NCBI GenBank assembly: GCA_030374735.1
Contig: JASCIV010000235.1
Coordinates: forward strand, 1 to 29,763
From: Gracilaria caudata
Lineage: Eukaryota > Rhodophyta > Florideophyceae > Gracilariales > Gracilariaceae
Length of the DNA stretch: 29,763 nucleotides
Direction: 5' to 3'
A program made the translations under genes and the position numbers. The notes below the pieces were generated by a model. It had not been told where the DNA came from and searched no databases. It saw only the letters and a list, made by a program, of their open reading frames with translations. How positions within the stretch are numbered: position 1 is the first letter of the stretch; each line of letters opens with the position of its first letter. Positions 1 to 9,979 of the stretch are shown piece after piece.

Positions 1-3000
1 CCCAAGCCCGCCCAGCGCCCCGCCCATCGCGCCCATCCGACCTACCCCCATCGAGCCCATCGCTCCCATTGCCCCAACCGCGTACAGTTGCTGCCCCATC
101 GCTCCCGCCGCCGCCGCATTTGCCGCCATCTCATGCGCAGTCGAGATGCGCGCCTTATGCTCATTCACGCTGTTGGCACGCATCATCGCCACTTCCACGC
201 GCTCCGCAAACGCGCTCTGTCGCTGCTTTTCTAGCCGCTCTCGTTCCCTCCGCACATGCTCCTGCAGTCGGTCAAACTCGCGTAGCTTCAACTCAACCGC
301 TCGCATCTTCGTCTCAATCACCACCGCAAACTCCCGTTCCATCTCGCGCATCTCCGCATCCGCAAGCTTCTTCGCCTTAGCCGCTGCTGCCCCGAGTCCC
401 ACCGCTGCTGCTGCCTCCACCGCCACAGCGTCCAGTTTTGTCTTGGGCAGACTGGCCAGATTCGATTCTGCTCCCAAACCCCGTTCGTTGCCTCCAAACC
501 CGTTCTGTGCTCCTTCCTCACCCTTGCCTTGCTCCGCTTGCATCAGCGCGCTGGCCTGGGCCCACCGATCCTCGGCGCTGCCACTTGCCTGCCCTCCACA
601 CTCAGACATGATCGCCTGCAACGCTGCTTGCGCGGCAGCCGCCGCCACTTCCGGCGAGACAGACGCCGCCAAGAACGCCACTTGCGCTAAGATTGGATTC
701 GCCGTATCAGCAAAAGGCAGCATAGCGCCGGCAAACTTGTGCTTGCCATCAAAGTCCCTTTCCTGAACCACTTCCATCTTCTCATCCTCAGCGGCCTTCA
801 TATCCCATTTTCCCAATTGATCCCCCAGAAACGAGTCTTCGATGGGCATTCGCAAAAACTGTAAAACGCATTGCTCATTGGACTTGGTGCCCACGTGATC
901 AGCCACCTGGTTCCAATCGTCCCCGTATTTTTCCAACCCTTCCAACAACAGCAGCACCTCAGCTTCGCTCCACACGCTGCCATCATGCGCCTCCGAACCC
1001 AACACAGTGGTCAACTGCTCAAAATCACGTGCAGTAAGAGTTTCAGGATACATCCCGTTCGCAAAGCAGTTTGGACACAGCTCCATGTCAGCGCCTGCCA
1101 CGCAGTGGTACCTCATCTTTGAGCAATCCGCATCGCACATGTCGCATTCGTACTTGGTCGCTGCCGCGGTCGCATACAGCTCTCGCCGAGATAAAATAGA
1201 TGACCCGCCCTGTTCTCTCGCCCTTTTCTCCTTCGCCATTTTCACCGCTTTTTGCACGCTCACACCAGCGCTTTCGCGTTTCGGAAAGCGCGGCTCGTCA
1301 AAGAACAGTAGTCGCGGCACACCATTCACCTGTTCTTTCACGTGTCCATCTAAGAAGATCGGCTTTGGGCGTGAGTATCTAGAACGCATCGACGAATTCA
1401 GATGCGGCTTGCTCTCAGGTTCCGTCCCGTAGTTGATTAGGCCCCAGTGCTCGAGGAACGCATGCACACGCAGAATAGCACATACATCTCCAGCGAGGTG
1501 CCGACGCACAGCTGTCGCAGTTAGGTACTTTTCTGGGCTCTGTCGCCACACGTCAATCATAAAGTCCCGGTATTTCTTGTACACTAACGGTGTCTTTGAC
1601 TCTGTGCGGTTGTTGAAAAACTCCGGTAGATTACGCTTTTCAATGTCGTGGATTGCATCTGTCCGAAACCATCGCGAGTGTGCTGGCATGCGAATTGTCA
1701 CATTTGTCAGTGATTCTACCAGATCCGCACCTGAGGGAGGTACGTTTGCTTCTTCGGTAAGCATTTTCTCGGATATGCCCATTGCACGACCATTCGCTGC
1801 CTTTTCGTCAACGTTTAGTCGGTTCTCATCCTTTACCACCACTCTGTCTTCGTCCTTTTGTTGTCCCTCGTCTTCGTCTTTCTTATCCTGATTCCCCTCT
1901 CTCATTCCTGAATCCGAAATGCTTCCGCTCGTCTGAGCGCTTGCCTTCCTTCCCTCGAGAGCATCCGCACCAGTACCTTCGTTAGATATATTCCGAATGC
2001 GAGGCAAATCACCTTCTGGAATTGGAATAGCATCTTCTACCGCTGTTACTCCGGCCATTCGCAACTGTTGATTGCGCTCCTTTCTCTTTCTCTTCCTGCT
2101 AAACGGCCTTCTTTGTTCAACAGCTTCATCTTCACGACCTGCATCTGCTTTCGAACCCAGAGCACCTTCACCTTTTTCTGTGTCTCCCTTGCGCTCCTGC
2201 CTTTCTTTTCTCTCAGTTCTTCTCCTAGTAGCGGTTTCCAATCTTGCCGCGATCGGCATTTCATCTTTCGAAGATGCGCTCAACGCATCATCCTCATCTC
2301 GGTCTTGCACTTTCCGAACACCTCTTGCCGCTGCACCTCTTCCAGGGTTCTTGATTCGCACTTTCAATGCGCCACCCCTTGAGTCCGCACTGGCTTCTCT
2401 CTTCTCTCCTTTGCCGAAGTTGCGGTTTCTGCCATCCTTTGACTGATTTCTTGAGCGCTCGATTGGTGCTTTGAGCGAGAGGCGTAGTTTCACGCTCTTC
2501 GTGTGATCCTGCTTCGCAATCGTTCGTCGACCTTCATCAGACAAACGCGCCTTTTTCCTGTGATGGCCGGCGGGTCCGTCGTTAGATCTTCTAGAGTGCG
2601 CACTTTTTCCTTTCCTTACATCGCTTCCTTTCCTGGAACGTTTGGGCGTCTCTACAATGTCAGACTCATCGGACGAGAAGTCTGGATCCGACTCTTCTGA
2701 CTTACCAGATCGGTAACCCTGTTCAGATACAGAATCCTTCTCCGCCTTGGATGTCAATGTGGATGCTCCTCGCTTTCGCTTCTTCGATGCCTTTTCAGAC
2801 TTTGCAACGTTTGATCCTTCGTCGTTCGCTTTCGGCTCTGTCGCCTGTGAGGCAGATGCGTTCTCTCCTTTGGGTGCGGGAATGACGTCGATTCTATTTT
2901 CTGCTGCTATTTCGTAGTCCGCTTCGTTCATCCACTCGTTGAACAAATCGGTATCCTCGAGCCATCTTCGCTGTACGTGCCACGGGCCGGAGTGATCTTC

Positions 3001-3738
3001 CGCTTGTTCGGGTTCACCGTCAACATCGCCACGTGGAATCCATGAATCATACGAATCCGGATGATACCACCAATGAACAAGAGCCACATTGTCTTTGAGC
3101 TCCAGCGGGCGACAGTAATCAGTCCCCTGCGTTTCGGCAACCGTTGTCCCCGGAGGATCAGGGTAAACAATGTGTGTTGCAGCGGACGCAGTCGACACAA
3201 CGGTTCCTCGCTTTTGAACTATAGCGCGCAGTTCTGGCTGAGAACTAGCTGGAATCGCACGGACGAAGAATACCTTGACTAGAGGCAGCATTCGAGCTTC
3301 TTTAAGGCTTTTCTCAATACGCATCAAGAGGTCAAAATTGGAAGTCTTCTTGTCCGGATTTGAGAACTCAAAGCGCCGCAAACCATGCAAATACTTGAAG
3401 TTGAGACATGCTCGGAGGATCACATACAAGGCTCCTTCTGGGCGGTAATCGACGAAAAACTTGTGTGGAAACTTTGTAATGGTCCTTACGGACGAGTCCG
3501 AATCCTTGCCAAGAGATGTCTCGATGAAGAGGCGAAGCTGACCGGTGAGAAGACTTAAAGAACGGGCTGTAATGTCCGAAGGCTCAAAGCCTAACTCGTG
3601 TTCAGAACGGCTGTGCATTGTATCGCAAATGGGTTGAAATCTCTTGTGCATCTGTGGCTCATCATATTCCTTGGTGTTAAGATAGCTGGACTTGATGCGA
3701 GCGGTATGAGTTCCTGACTTCGTACTTGTAGAAGCCAT
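1..3738 (-). CDS. SWI3/SMARCC-type SWI/SNF chromatin-remodelling subunit, 3' partial
   Basis: Nuclear scaffold subunit of a SWI/SNF remodelling complex. One uninterrupted frame of 1246 codons begins at ATG 3738 and leaves the window without a stop, so the C-terminus is missing. Domains in order: an N-terminal module like that of animal SMARCC1/2 (about residues 1-275, ending in a motif containing LFNEWMNEADYE); a long charged, basic linker (275-670); SWIRM (about 675-775, from VTIRMPAHSRWF to EHWGLINYG); a ZZ-type zinc finger (862-896, CDMC...CPNC); a SANT domain (918-970, WSEAEVLLLLEGLEKYG); a SWIRM-associated helical region rich in Ala (about 1005-1030); a coiled coil (about 1126-1181); and a Gly/Met-rich tail at the window edge. 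No intron is needed. It is divergent from the ITPase gene, with about 1 kb between them. The family assignment is very secure; the complete length is not known. Confidence 0.95.
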   Translation of the reverse strand, partial: MASTSTKSGTHTARIKSSYLNTKEYDEPQMHKRFQPICDTMHSRSEHELGFEPSDITARSLSLLTGQLRLFIETSLGKDSDSSVRTITKFPHKFFVDYRPEGALYVILRACLNFKYLHGLRRFEFSNPDKKTSNFDLLMRIEKSLKEARMLPLVKVFFVRAIPASSQPELRAIVQKRGTVVSTASAATHIVYPDPPGTTVAETQGTDYCRPLELKDNVALVHWWYHPDSYDSWIPRGDVDGEPEQAEDHSGPWHVQRRWLEDTDLFNEWMNEADYEIAAENRIDVIPAPKGENASASQATEPKANDEGSNVAKSEKASKKRKRGASTLTSKAEKDSVSEQGYRSGKSEESDPDFSSDESDIVETPKRSRKGSDVRKGKSAHSRRSNDGPAGHHRKKARLSDEGRRTIAKQDHTKSVKLRLSLKAPIERSRNQSKDGRNRNFGKGEKREASADSRGGALKVRIKNPGRGAAARGVRKVQDRDEDDALSASSKDEMPIAARLETATRRRTERKERQERKGDTEKGEGALGSKADAGREDEAVEQRRPFSRKRKRKERNQQLRMAGVTAVEDAIPIPEGDLPRIRNISNEGTGADALEGRKASAQTSGSISDSGMREGNQDKKDEDEGQQKDEDRVVVKDENRLNVDEKAANGRAMGISEKMLTEEANVPPSGADLVESLTNVTIRMPAHSRWFRTDAIHDIEKRNLPEFFNNRTESKTPLVYKKYRDFMIDVWRQSPEKYLTATAVRRHLAGDVCAILRVHAFLEHWGLINYGTEPESKPHLNSSMRSRYSRPKPIFLDGHVKEQVNGVPRLLFFDEPRFPKRESAGVSVQKAVKMAKEKRAREQGGSSILSRRELYATAAATKYECDMCDADCSKMRYHCVAGADMELCPNCFANGMYPETLTARDFEQLTTVLGSEAHDGSVWSEAEVLLLLEGLEKYGDDWNQVADHVGTKSNEQCVLQFLRMPIEDSFLGDQLGKWDMKAAEDEKMEVVQERDFDGKHKFAGAMLPFADTANPILAQVAFLAASVSPEVAAAAAQAALQAIMSECGGQASGSAEDRWAQASALMQAEQGKGEEGAQNGFGGNERGLGAESNLASLPKTKLDAVAVEAAAAVGLGAAAAKAKKLADAEMREMEREFAVVIETKMRAVELKLREFDRLQEHVRRERERLEKQRQSAFAERVEVAMMRANSVNEHKARISTAHEMAANAAAAGAMGQQLYAVGAMGAMGSMGVGRMGAMGGALGGLG

Positions 3739-4731
3739 GATGTGCAGATGCAATGACACAGAAACGGTCCCTGAACGAGACAGCAAACTTGTGCGGTTCG
3801 CAAATCTGAGCTATGCTCAGGGCACTTGCTCCCCGAAAAAGCTTGTGGGTTGCGCGCTCAGCTTCGGTTACGCGGTCCTGTCTGTTATGACTTTCGCAGG
3901 GAACTGCAAACGGCTGGGAAGAGGCAACAGCTGTGCCACACAAGACTGGCGGCGCCACGCACCTCGATCCGTGAGCGCCCTGACTTGCTGAGCACTTCAG
4001 GGTGCTCCGTCTATGACAACAGTGACACAGACACTACGCAGAAAGACTTCGAACGGCGGGTTGTTCCGGACTTCTCGTGCAGCGTGGCCAGTAGGAGTTC
4101 GTCCTTCCCATGCATGTGGAAAAAGACGCGCGCTTTTGCAGTACGTGTTCATCAAAATCTACAGAGAGGGCTACTAAGGAGAAGGCACGTGTTACAGGCG
4201 ACCAAGGTATGTTACGCATGCGAATCGTGAGCTGACCCAACCATCTTTTGCGTTGGCAACCATGGCGGCAATGACATATCTTGGATATCCTCCCACGTGG
4301 CACAGTTTGGGCTAAGTAGCGCGAACTTCTGGCGAAGTATCCTCCACGTCTCCGCCACGTAACACAGAAGTATTGATCGAGCTGATCAATGATGTGTTGG
4401 CCATGCGAGAGAGTGGATCATCATTGAAGACCAAAGGGAGTCTCATCGCAGTTGAGCTTTTTTGCACTGGTGCGTTCGGAGCATGCATCTTGCGCGAAAG
4501 CCAAACCGCTTGGGTTGCTGAACGAGACTAAGCGGCCTTCGGAACGATTCTAGGTTGAGGCGTTTCATGACACAACGGCCCAACGCCGCCCGTTTACTTG
4601 CTGGCTTTTGCTCCCCACTGATAAAGCCCTGCGTCCTTCGGTACAACAAGAGCATATTTAAGTCTAGAGGTCCGTGTTTCCCATTGACCGAGTATCGAAA
4701 CAAAAGCAGCGGTTCATCACTCGTGCCAAGC
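3739..4731. other. Divergent intergenic region between SWI3 and ITPase
   Basis: About 1 kb separates the start codons of two divergent genes and probably carries both promoters. Open frames here on both strands have protein compositions unlike the neighbouring genes, and I do not accept them. Two perfect CACGTG G-box/E-box cores lie at 4186-4191 and 4294-4299, with related CCACGT motifs at about 4345-4362. A frame open from ATG 4555 runs into the ITPase start (see that entry). Confidence 0.6.
4653..4662 (+). promoter_or_regulatory. Possible TATA element of the ITPase gene
   Basis: CATATTTAAG lies 70-79 bases before ATG 4732. If it is used, transcription would start downstream of ATG 4555 and the shorter ITPase protein would be made. 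The evidence is motif resemblance only. Confidence 0.3.
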
Positions 4732-5407
4732 ATGAAACTGTCCACGATAACATTCGTGACTGGCAATCAAAACAAGTTGCGGGAAGTTTCGCAAATCCTG
4801 GCCTCGGACCCAGACGCAAAATCTGCAATCTCGATCGTAGCAAAGAAAATTGACCTGCCAGAACTGCAGGGAGAGGTAGAGGAAATTGCCAAACAGAAAT
4901 GCGCGCTTGCTGTTAAAGAAGTCGGTGGCCCCACGGTACGTTCGGGAATATCATGCTTCTGCACTCAGCAGTGGGTACTAACGGACACATCTGGGTTGAA
5001 TCTCTGCGCAGTTGGTAGAAGATACCTGTCTGTGCTTTAATGCTCTCAAAGGTTTACCAGGCCCATATATAAAGTGGTTCTTAGAAAAACTTGGTCACGA
5101 TGGTTTAAATAAGATGCTCGCTGGATTCGAAGATAAGTCCGGATACGCGCTCTGCACTTTTGCATACTCAAGCGGAACCGAAGGTGAGGAGCCTAAGGTT
5201 TTTTCTGGGCGTACGTCTGGAAGAATTGTCCCACCTAGGTCCAAAGCCGACAATGCCTTTGGATGGGATCCTATTTTCGAACCTGATGGATTTGAGCAGA
5301 CTTACGCTGAGATGGATAAATCAGTCAAAAATTCAATCTCACATCGATACAGGGCGCTTGAGCTGGTGAAAAAGCACATCGCTTGCCTAATGGACGATGA
5401 CAACTAG
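4732..5407 (+). CDS. ITPA: Inosine triphosphate pyrophosphatase (ITPase, HAM1/RdgB family)
   Basis: Hydrolyses ITP, dITP and XTP to monophosphates, which cleans the nucleotide pool. Two exons, 4732-4935 and 5012-5407, are joined by a 76-nt phase-0 intron (GTACGT...GCGCAG). The product has 199 residues, a normal size for the family. Visible signatures are the N-terminal nucleotide-binding motif TFVTGNQNKLREV, the junction-spanning LVEDTCLCFNALKGLPGPYIKWF, and FSGRTSGRIV...FGWDPIF with SHRYRAL near the end. The frame is open upstream to ATG 4555; this would add 59 residues rich in Arg/Lys/Ser, resembling an organelle presequence. I chose ATG 4732 because it matches the usual family start and a TATA-like element lies between the two ATGs. 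The gene converges on SRP receptor beta with a 141-bp gap. Confidence 0.95.
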
Positions 5408-5548
5408 AACTTCCTTTGCACATCTGAATGGACAAAAGGGAAGAGGCAGTTTTTGTATTTCGGTGGACCTTGGGAGCATTCGGATTCTACCCTCGTAGCA
5501 AAGATCATATTTTCGATGCAAAATCACTTAGTGCCAAGAGTGCAGATG

Positions 5549-6403
5549 TCACGAGAAATGAATCTTCGCGAAATCAACTATGGCTGTCACATCAAGTTCC
5601 TGCGCTGAACCGGAGGCGAACACAACAGGAGACGCCACATGCTCAAAAGAAAATGCTTCGTTTTCGAATCCCAGGAACGCACGCTCTTCTTCTGCTTCCT
5701 CGTTACCCTCTGCACCGACTGATCGCAGTCTGGAGGCGCTAGCTGTTCGAACACGATCCAATTCTGCTTCCAATCTCACCTTGACAGTGGCTTCTTTTGC
5801 GCACTTTTGTGCATCGGTCTTGTTGATAAAGATGAGAATCGGTGTTGCATTCTTTGCAACGACCGGATTTGTAAGTATGTCATGTAGAAATGTGGCATCT
5901 CTTCGCGCTTGTGCGGTGAATAGTTCCCCGTCGACAACGAAAACCAGGCCTTTTGCGCGTGATAGATACTCTGGCAGCTTATAGAGTAAACGCGGATGAC
6001 CGGGATAATCAACAATAGGAACGAGAAGGTTTGTCCCAGCTAGATAAACTTGCGCTTCGTTGGGCTGCATCGAAGGAACCGTACCGTAGTTTGGAAAAAC
6101 GCCATCTCGTAGCACTGTAAACAGGGAAGTCTTTCCAACGGAAGATGCATCCGATTCACCAGATATACCGACAATTACTAATGAATCCCTCGTGTCCTTT
6201 CTTCGCAAGGATGTGAACACCAAAGAAAGAACTATTAACACAAACGTAACGATTATTGAGTCTATCATCAACGGGATTGGTGGGGCGTCGATACCTCTCA
6301 TCGTCATCATCTCCTCTATCAACCCTGCCGCCTCAAAAAGGAAGGGACGAAGTGGCCCCGCATATTGCTCTAATACCATTTTGGGTTGGAGTGCAACAAT
6401 CAC
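5549..6403 (-). CDS. SRPRB: Signal recognition particle receptor, beta subunit (small GTPase)
   Basis: ER membrane GTPase that anchors the SRP receptor alpha subunit for co-translational targeting. It has 284 residues and no intron. An N-terminal segment of about 43 residues is followed by one membrane helix (about 45-65, IIVTFVLIVLSLVFTS) and then a Ras-like GTPase. G-motifs: a P-loop around 79-92 ending VGKTS, G3 DYPGH (132-136), and G4 NKTD (194-197). The P-loop is longer than the usual GxxxxGKT (see findings). A Glu-rich loop around residues 225-240 looks like a lineage insertion. A second possible Met is at residue 9. The identification is strong from the TM + GTPase order and the DYPGH...NKTD motifs. 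Confidence 0.9.
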   Translation of the reverse strand: MIVALQPKMVLEQYAGPLRPFLFEAAGLIEEMMTMRGIDAPPIPLMIDSIIVTFVLIVLSLVFTSLRRKDTRDSLVIVGISGESDASSVGKTSLFTVLRDGVFPNYGTVPSMQPNEAQVYLAGTNLLVPIVDYPGHPRLLYKLPEYLSRAKGLVFVVDGELFTAQARRDATFLHDILTNPVVAKNATPILIFINKTDAQKCAKEATVKVRLEAELDRVRTASASRLRSVGAEGNEEAEEERAFLGFENEAFSFEHVASPVVFASGSAQELDVTAIVDFAKIHFS

Positions 6404-7642
6404 TGCATGTGTACGAGCGCGGATTTGCGGGGAATGGTCTCCCTAGTCAAATCTGCCAGTTATGCTTAGACCAGGTTTGCTTCCTTGTTAGTTCCGAGGA
6501 CAACAGCGCCAAGATCGAGTTGTAGTCTAACGGCACCAGGGAAGATTCCGAAACTGTTAGAGCATACTTTTTGTGCAACCGGAAAGGAAGTTAACCGTTC
6601 CTTCGTTCAAGACTCCCTTCTTGCCAAGCCTCGGGCCTATTTTGTTCTGCCTTCTACACATACCAGGGCAAGTATCTGAAAGTGCACCCGCCTGGAAGCT
6701 CCGTGTCACGAGAATAGATCGCGGGCAGCAATCAACTTCGGTAATTTGTTTGAAATCACAACCCAAAAAATGACGAATGATCACCGAACCATGTCATGAG
6801 TAATGACTCCTGACACATGATGCATTGCATGTTTCCGAATTGTGCTCGCAGTTGCGAACGTTCATCTTGAACTTCACGACGTGAAGGGAATCATGATTCT
6901 GCCTTTCGCGTCGAACGGCTCTCTATGACCAGGAAGATGCATATGATTTTATGTCTACTCTACAAGTTTTGAACTACCCTTTTGATCAATCCTGACAAGA
7001 ATAACATTGATGGATGCAAAACGTTAACCACAGCCTGTTGAATGATTCCCCTAGATGCAATGTCTCTTGGCGATTTGTTCTTGGTGGAAACCGAGAACAT
7101 GGTCAGCATCATCCCGGAAGTGCGATCGTTTCTCGCTGGCGCGAATACCAATGATTTCATAGACAGCCTTCAACCGTTTGTAGCCTGTTGCTTTTCGATT
7201 TATTGCGGAGCTGAGCATTGCAAAATGAATCGCTGAAGCAATGGGGCAGCGCGTGTCTGACTGACTGCACAAACACTAACGACTGCATCTTTGTGAGCCA
7301 GATCCTGACCGCGCTGCCTCAGCTCCGCTCCCCGTTTGGACCTGCTTCAAAAATCCCACTCCTCCCATCCCGGGTATCAGCCGATATGCGAAATCCGGCT
7401 TAGTGCGTTCAGGTGTAAAGCACGGCGGAACACAGAGCGTCTGCCTAGTTCTATAGCCCTTGATCCCGAAGAATAAAGATCTTCACATGCTACGTGATCG
7501 CCGATAACAACGTACGTAGCCTATGTGTGAAAACAGTGGTTACGGTGCTGGTCGTCGTTCGCTTTGCCTTCTTTCCTCGTGAAGCTCTTTCATGTTGCAT
7601 GAAAAGTTAACGGCCAATCCACACTTCAAATATTCGCGATCG
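6404..7642. other. Intergenic region with no supported gene
   Basis: About 1.2 kb upstream of the SRP receptor beta start. Only short overlapping frames of under 80 codons occur on both strands, with no recognisable motif and no consistent splice structure. It probably contains the SRP receptor promoter at its left end. Confidence 0.5.
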
Positions 7643-7815
7643 GGCACGGCGTGCCAAACCGAATTCGTACGAACTTGCTTTGGCAAACGTCCTAAGGCAA
7701 AGCCTTGAGTGGCGCAACAACGCCTTACAACAATGTCTTGCGTGACGCAAGGCGTTGGGTCAAGATGTTTTCCAAATCAAGTTCGTACGAATTCGGTTCC
7801 ACGCAAGTTGCGTGG
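7643..7815. repeat. Fold-back (inverted-repeat) element, MITE-like
   Basis: The core is a perfect 21-bp inverted repeat: AACCGAATTCGTACGAACTTG at 7657-7677 and its reverse complement at 7778-7798. Similarity continues inward imperfectly (TTTGGCAAAC against TTTGGAAAAC) and outward (GCGTGCCAAACCG against GCGTGGAACCG), so the arms are about 35-40 bp. Each end is flanked by its own small hairpin: GGCACG-G-CGTGCC at 7643-7655 and CCACGCAA-G-TTGCGTGG at 7799-7815. The interior holds nested short repeats (AACGCCTT/AAGGCGTT). There is no coding capacity and I cannot see a clear target-site duplication. It lies immediately upstream of the frame-broken gene. Confidence 0.75.
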
Positions 7816-7926
7816 GAATGCAAACCTCTCACCATCTCCTCCTCAACCTTCCGACTTACCAATCCTCCAATCTTCCCGCTGCAGGATTCGTTGAGAACAA
7901 GTTCTTTCATCACACTGCGCTCGAAA

Positions 7927-9879
7927 ATGGAAAATGAACATAAAACCCTCAACAGAATCGCTCCTCGATCCACCGGACTTCTTTCCGTGGTGTGCACATA
8001 CGAGTCTAAAAACGCCGGGATCTACATTAATAATCCCAATGATCCCTGGGCAGTCTGGCAAGATGCAGCATACATTAACATCGCAATTCCATCCATCCTG
8101 TCTCGAAGAATCTACCTCAATCATTTTACATTTGCCTATGAGCGCAACAAACTCAAATCGATAAAAACTTTGCCAGTCGAAGCACGCGTGGTGACAGGTA
8201 GTTTGTCGCGCAATATCTCAAGGCAACGTTCTTGTACGATGCTCAAACATGCGAACTCATGTATCGCTTATCTCTGGGAGGGAGTGTTTGGCAGAATACA
8301 ATAAGCGCGGGACATGCAAGAATTGCTGGTGACTTCCTGGTGTTCAGCTACAGATCCCTGCGCATCTCCAGGAGAGCCCTGCTATTGGCAGTAGCTATCC
8401 CGAGCACTGGTCATCGGGTGTTTCCTGACAAGGCTTTTGGAATCTTAAACCTATTGACAGCCTCTTTTGTCTGAAGCACATTGATATCCAACAAAGCCTC
8501 GGCGTTTGCAAGCAATCCATTCTTTGAGCTCATGGTTGATGGCACTATTGTCACCGTTGTCGACCGGAATGGGCAGTACATGTTGCTACGTTATGAAATC
8601 CCGGAAGATGTCGCATCGCTGCTTCGCTCAAATTCTGGTCAAGTCTCACCCTTTGACTAAAAACCTTCCGCTTTTACAAAGTGCATTAGCGTCGGTGCTC
8701 AAAGGTACGTCCTCTCCTGCTACACACTGCTTTGAGCTCATCAGGAAGGAAAATTGTGCAAAGTCTCTGGCAGAGTGGAATGCTGCCCACCAACTCTTAA
8801 TGCTGGCAGTGAAGGATGGAACTGTAGATGCCTCTGCTGATGTAGAGGATAATTTATACTACTGGAAAGATCAACTGTACTGCACTGTTCCAGAGTATCA
8901 AGTGACAAGCATCGAAGACAAGAATCATATCTTCAAGTGTCTACGTGCAGCCCATGGAGTGGGACTCATTGAGTCGCCGGAGGTTTATGTACAGGCAATT
9001 CACATCATGGATTCAGTGCGAAAGGAAGTACTCGTATTGAAAAAGGCAGGCATAAAGCTACTGGAACGTGTTCTGGCACTTGAAGCAAACTTAGAGGACC
9101 TCAGAGCTGCTTTTCAGAGGTACAGAGAACGGCAATTGTACTCTAATTTGGTTGGTATTGCAGTACAACTTATTCCAATAGCTGGGGGAGCTATGGCGAA
9201 GATTATTCTTGCAGGTGCCGAGATTGCCGAAGGATTAGCTGCTGGAGAAGTCGTCGAGTACGTGTTATCATTCGCAGCTGGGTTACTTGAAGACGAGAAT
9301 TTTTCGAAGTTACCGCCAAGCAGACAGACGGAAGTCAAGACGATACTCCACGAATACGGATATACAACAGATGATATTCGATTACTTTTGCACAGCTGCG
9401 TGAATATAGGAGACTCAGATGCTGAAATTGCACTCGGTGCGCGGGCAACCGAAGATGGAAGGCCAGCGCATTGTGCGCAAATCCAAGTAGCCGCCCGTGA
9501 TGAGCGTGAATCTTGCAACAGCGAAAGTGAGGGTTGCGAGGCAGATAACATTGAAGAAAGCGGCCAACCAGTACATTGCAAGCCCTCACTTACGACAAAC
9601 GACGGCTTTTCAGAGACTTGGACAAGACACATCTTGGGATGCAGAAATACAGAGGAAGCAAAACGAAATGGAATGGCGGCATGCTTGGTGGAGTTCCTGG
9701 AGAATGAAGACATTACGATTAGTGCACTGAAAGCGCGATCATCAGCTGAACTGAATACGCTGAAGGATGCCGCGATATTGGCTGTACAACAAAAGCTGGG
9801 GATTCAAATGAGAATCGGACAAAAACTTAGATTGAGGGAGTTCTTGGATGACTTTTGCAAAGAAGGAGTTGTGGAGTAA
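7927..9879 (+). pseudogene. Frame-broken beta-propeller-like gene with an intact-looking helical C-terminal half
   Basis: Protein-like stretches continue through the region but jump frames. A frame from ATG 7927 reads GLLSVVCTYESKNAGIYI and onward to about 8190. A second frame reads AISQGNVLV at about 8207-8234. A third reads YDAQTCELMYRLSLGGSVWQ from about 8237 and, beyond a TGA at 8472-8474, ELMVDGTIVTVVDRNGQYML at about 8526-8585, ending at TAA 8658. The first frame is then open from about 8641 to TAA 9879. The propeller-like part therefore has several apparent indels or stops. The last 1.1 kb is clean and encodes an alpha-helical protein with a hydrophobic hairpin (LVGIAVQLIPIAGGAMAKII...EYVLSFAAGLLEDENF). 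I do not recognise the family. The TAA overlaps a GTAAGG donor-like site at 9876, so the last exon could continue. Unrecognised small introns are the alternative to decay; one GTACGT...CAG candidate (8705-8744) is only 40 nt. Confidence 0.5.
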
Positions 9880-9979
9880 GGCCATGTCCGTTGTGTCGAT
9901 ATGATAGGAACATGATGGTCTTGACGTCATGAACGTCCACTGCTGTTCACCCTTCTTACCGTTGTGCTTTTGAAGATAA

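Noticed and set aside
3826..4230. 134-codon plus-strand open frame between SWI3 and ITPase
   Set aside because: Composition is Cys/Arg/Ser-rich without motifs, and it overlaps an equally poor minus-strand frame; this is a promoter region.
9114..9713. 199-codon minus-strand open frame
   Set aside because: Exactly antisense to the clean C-terminal half of the disrupted gene; Ser/Cys-rich shadow composition.
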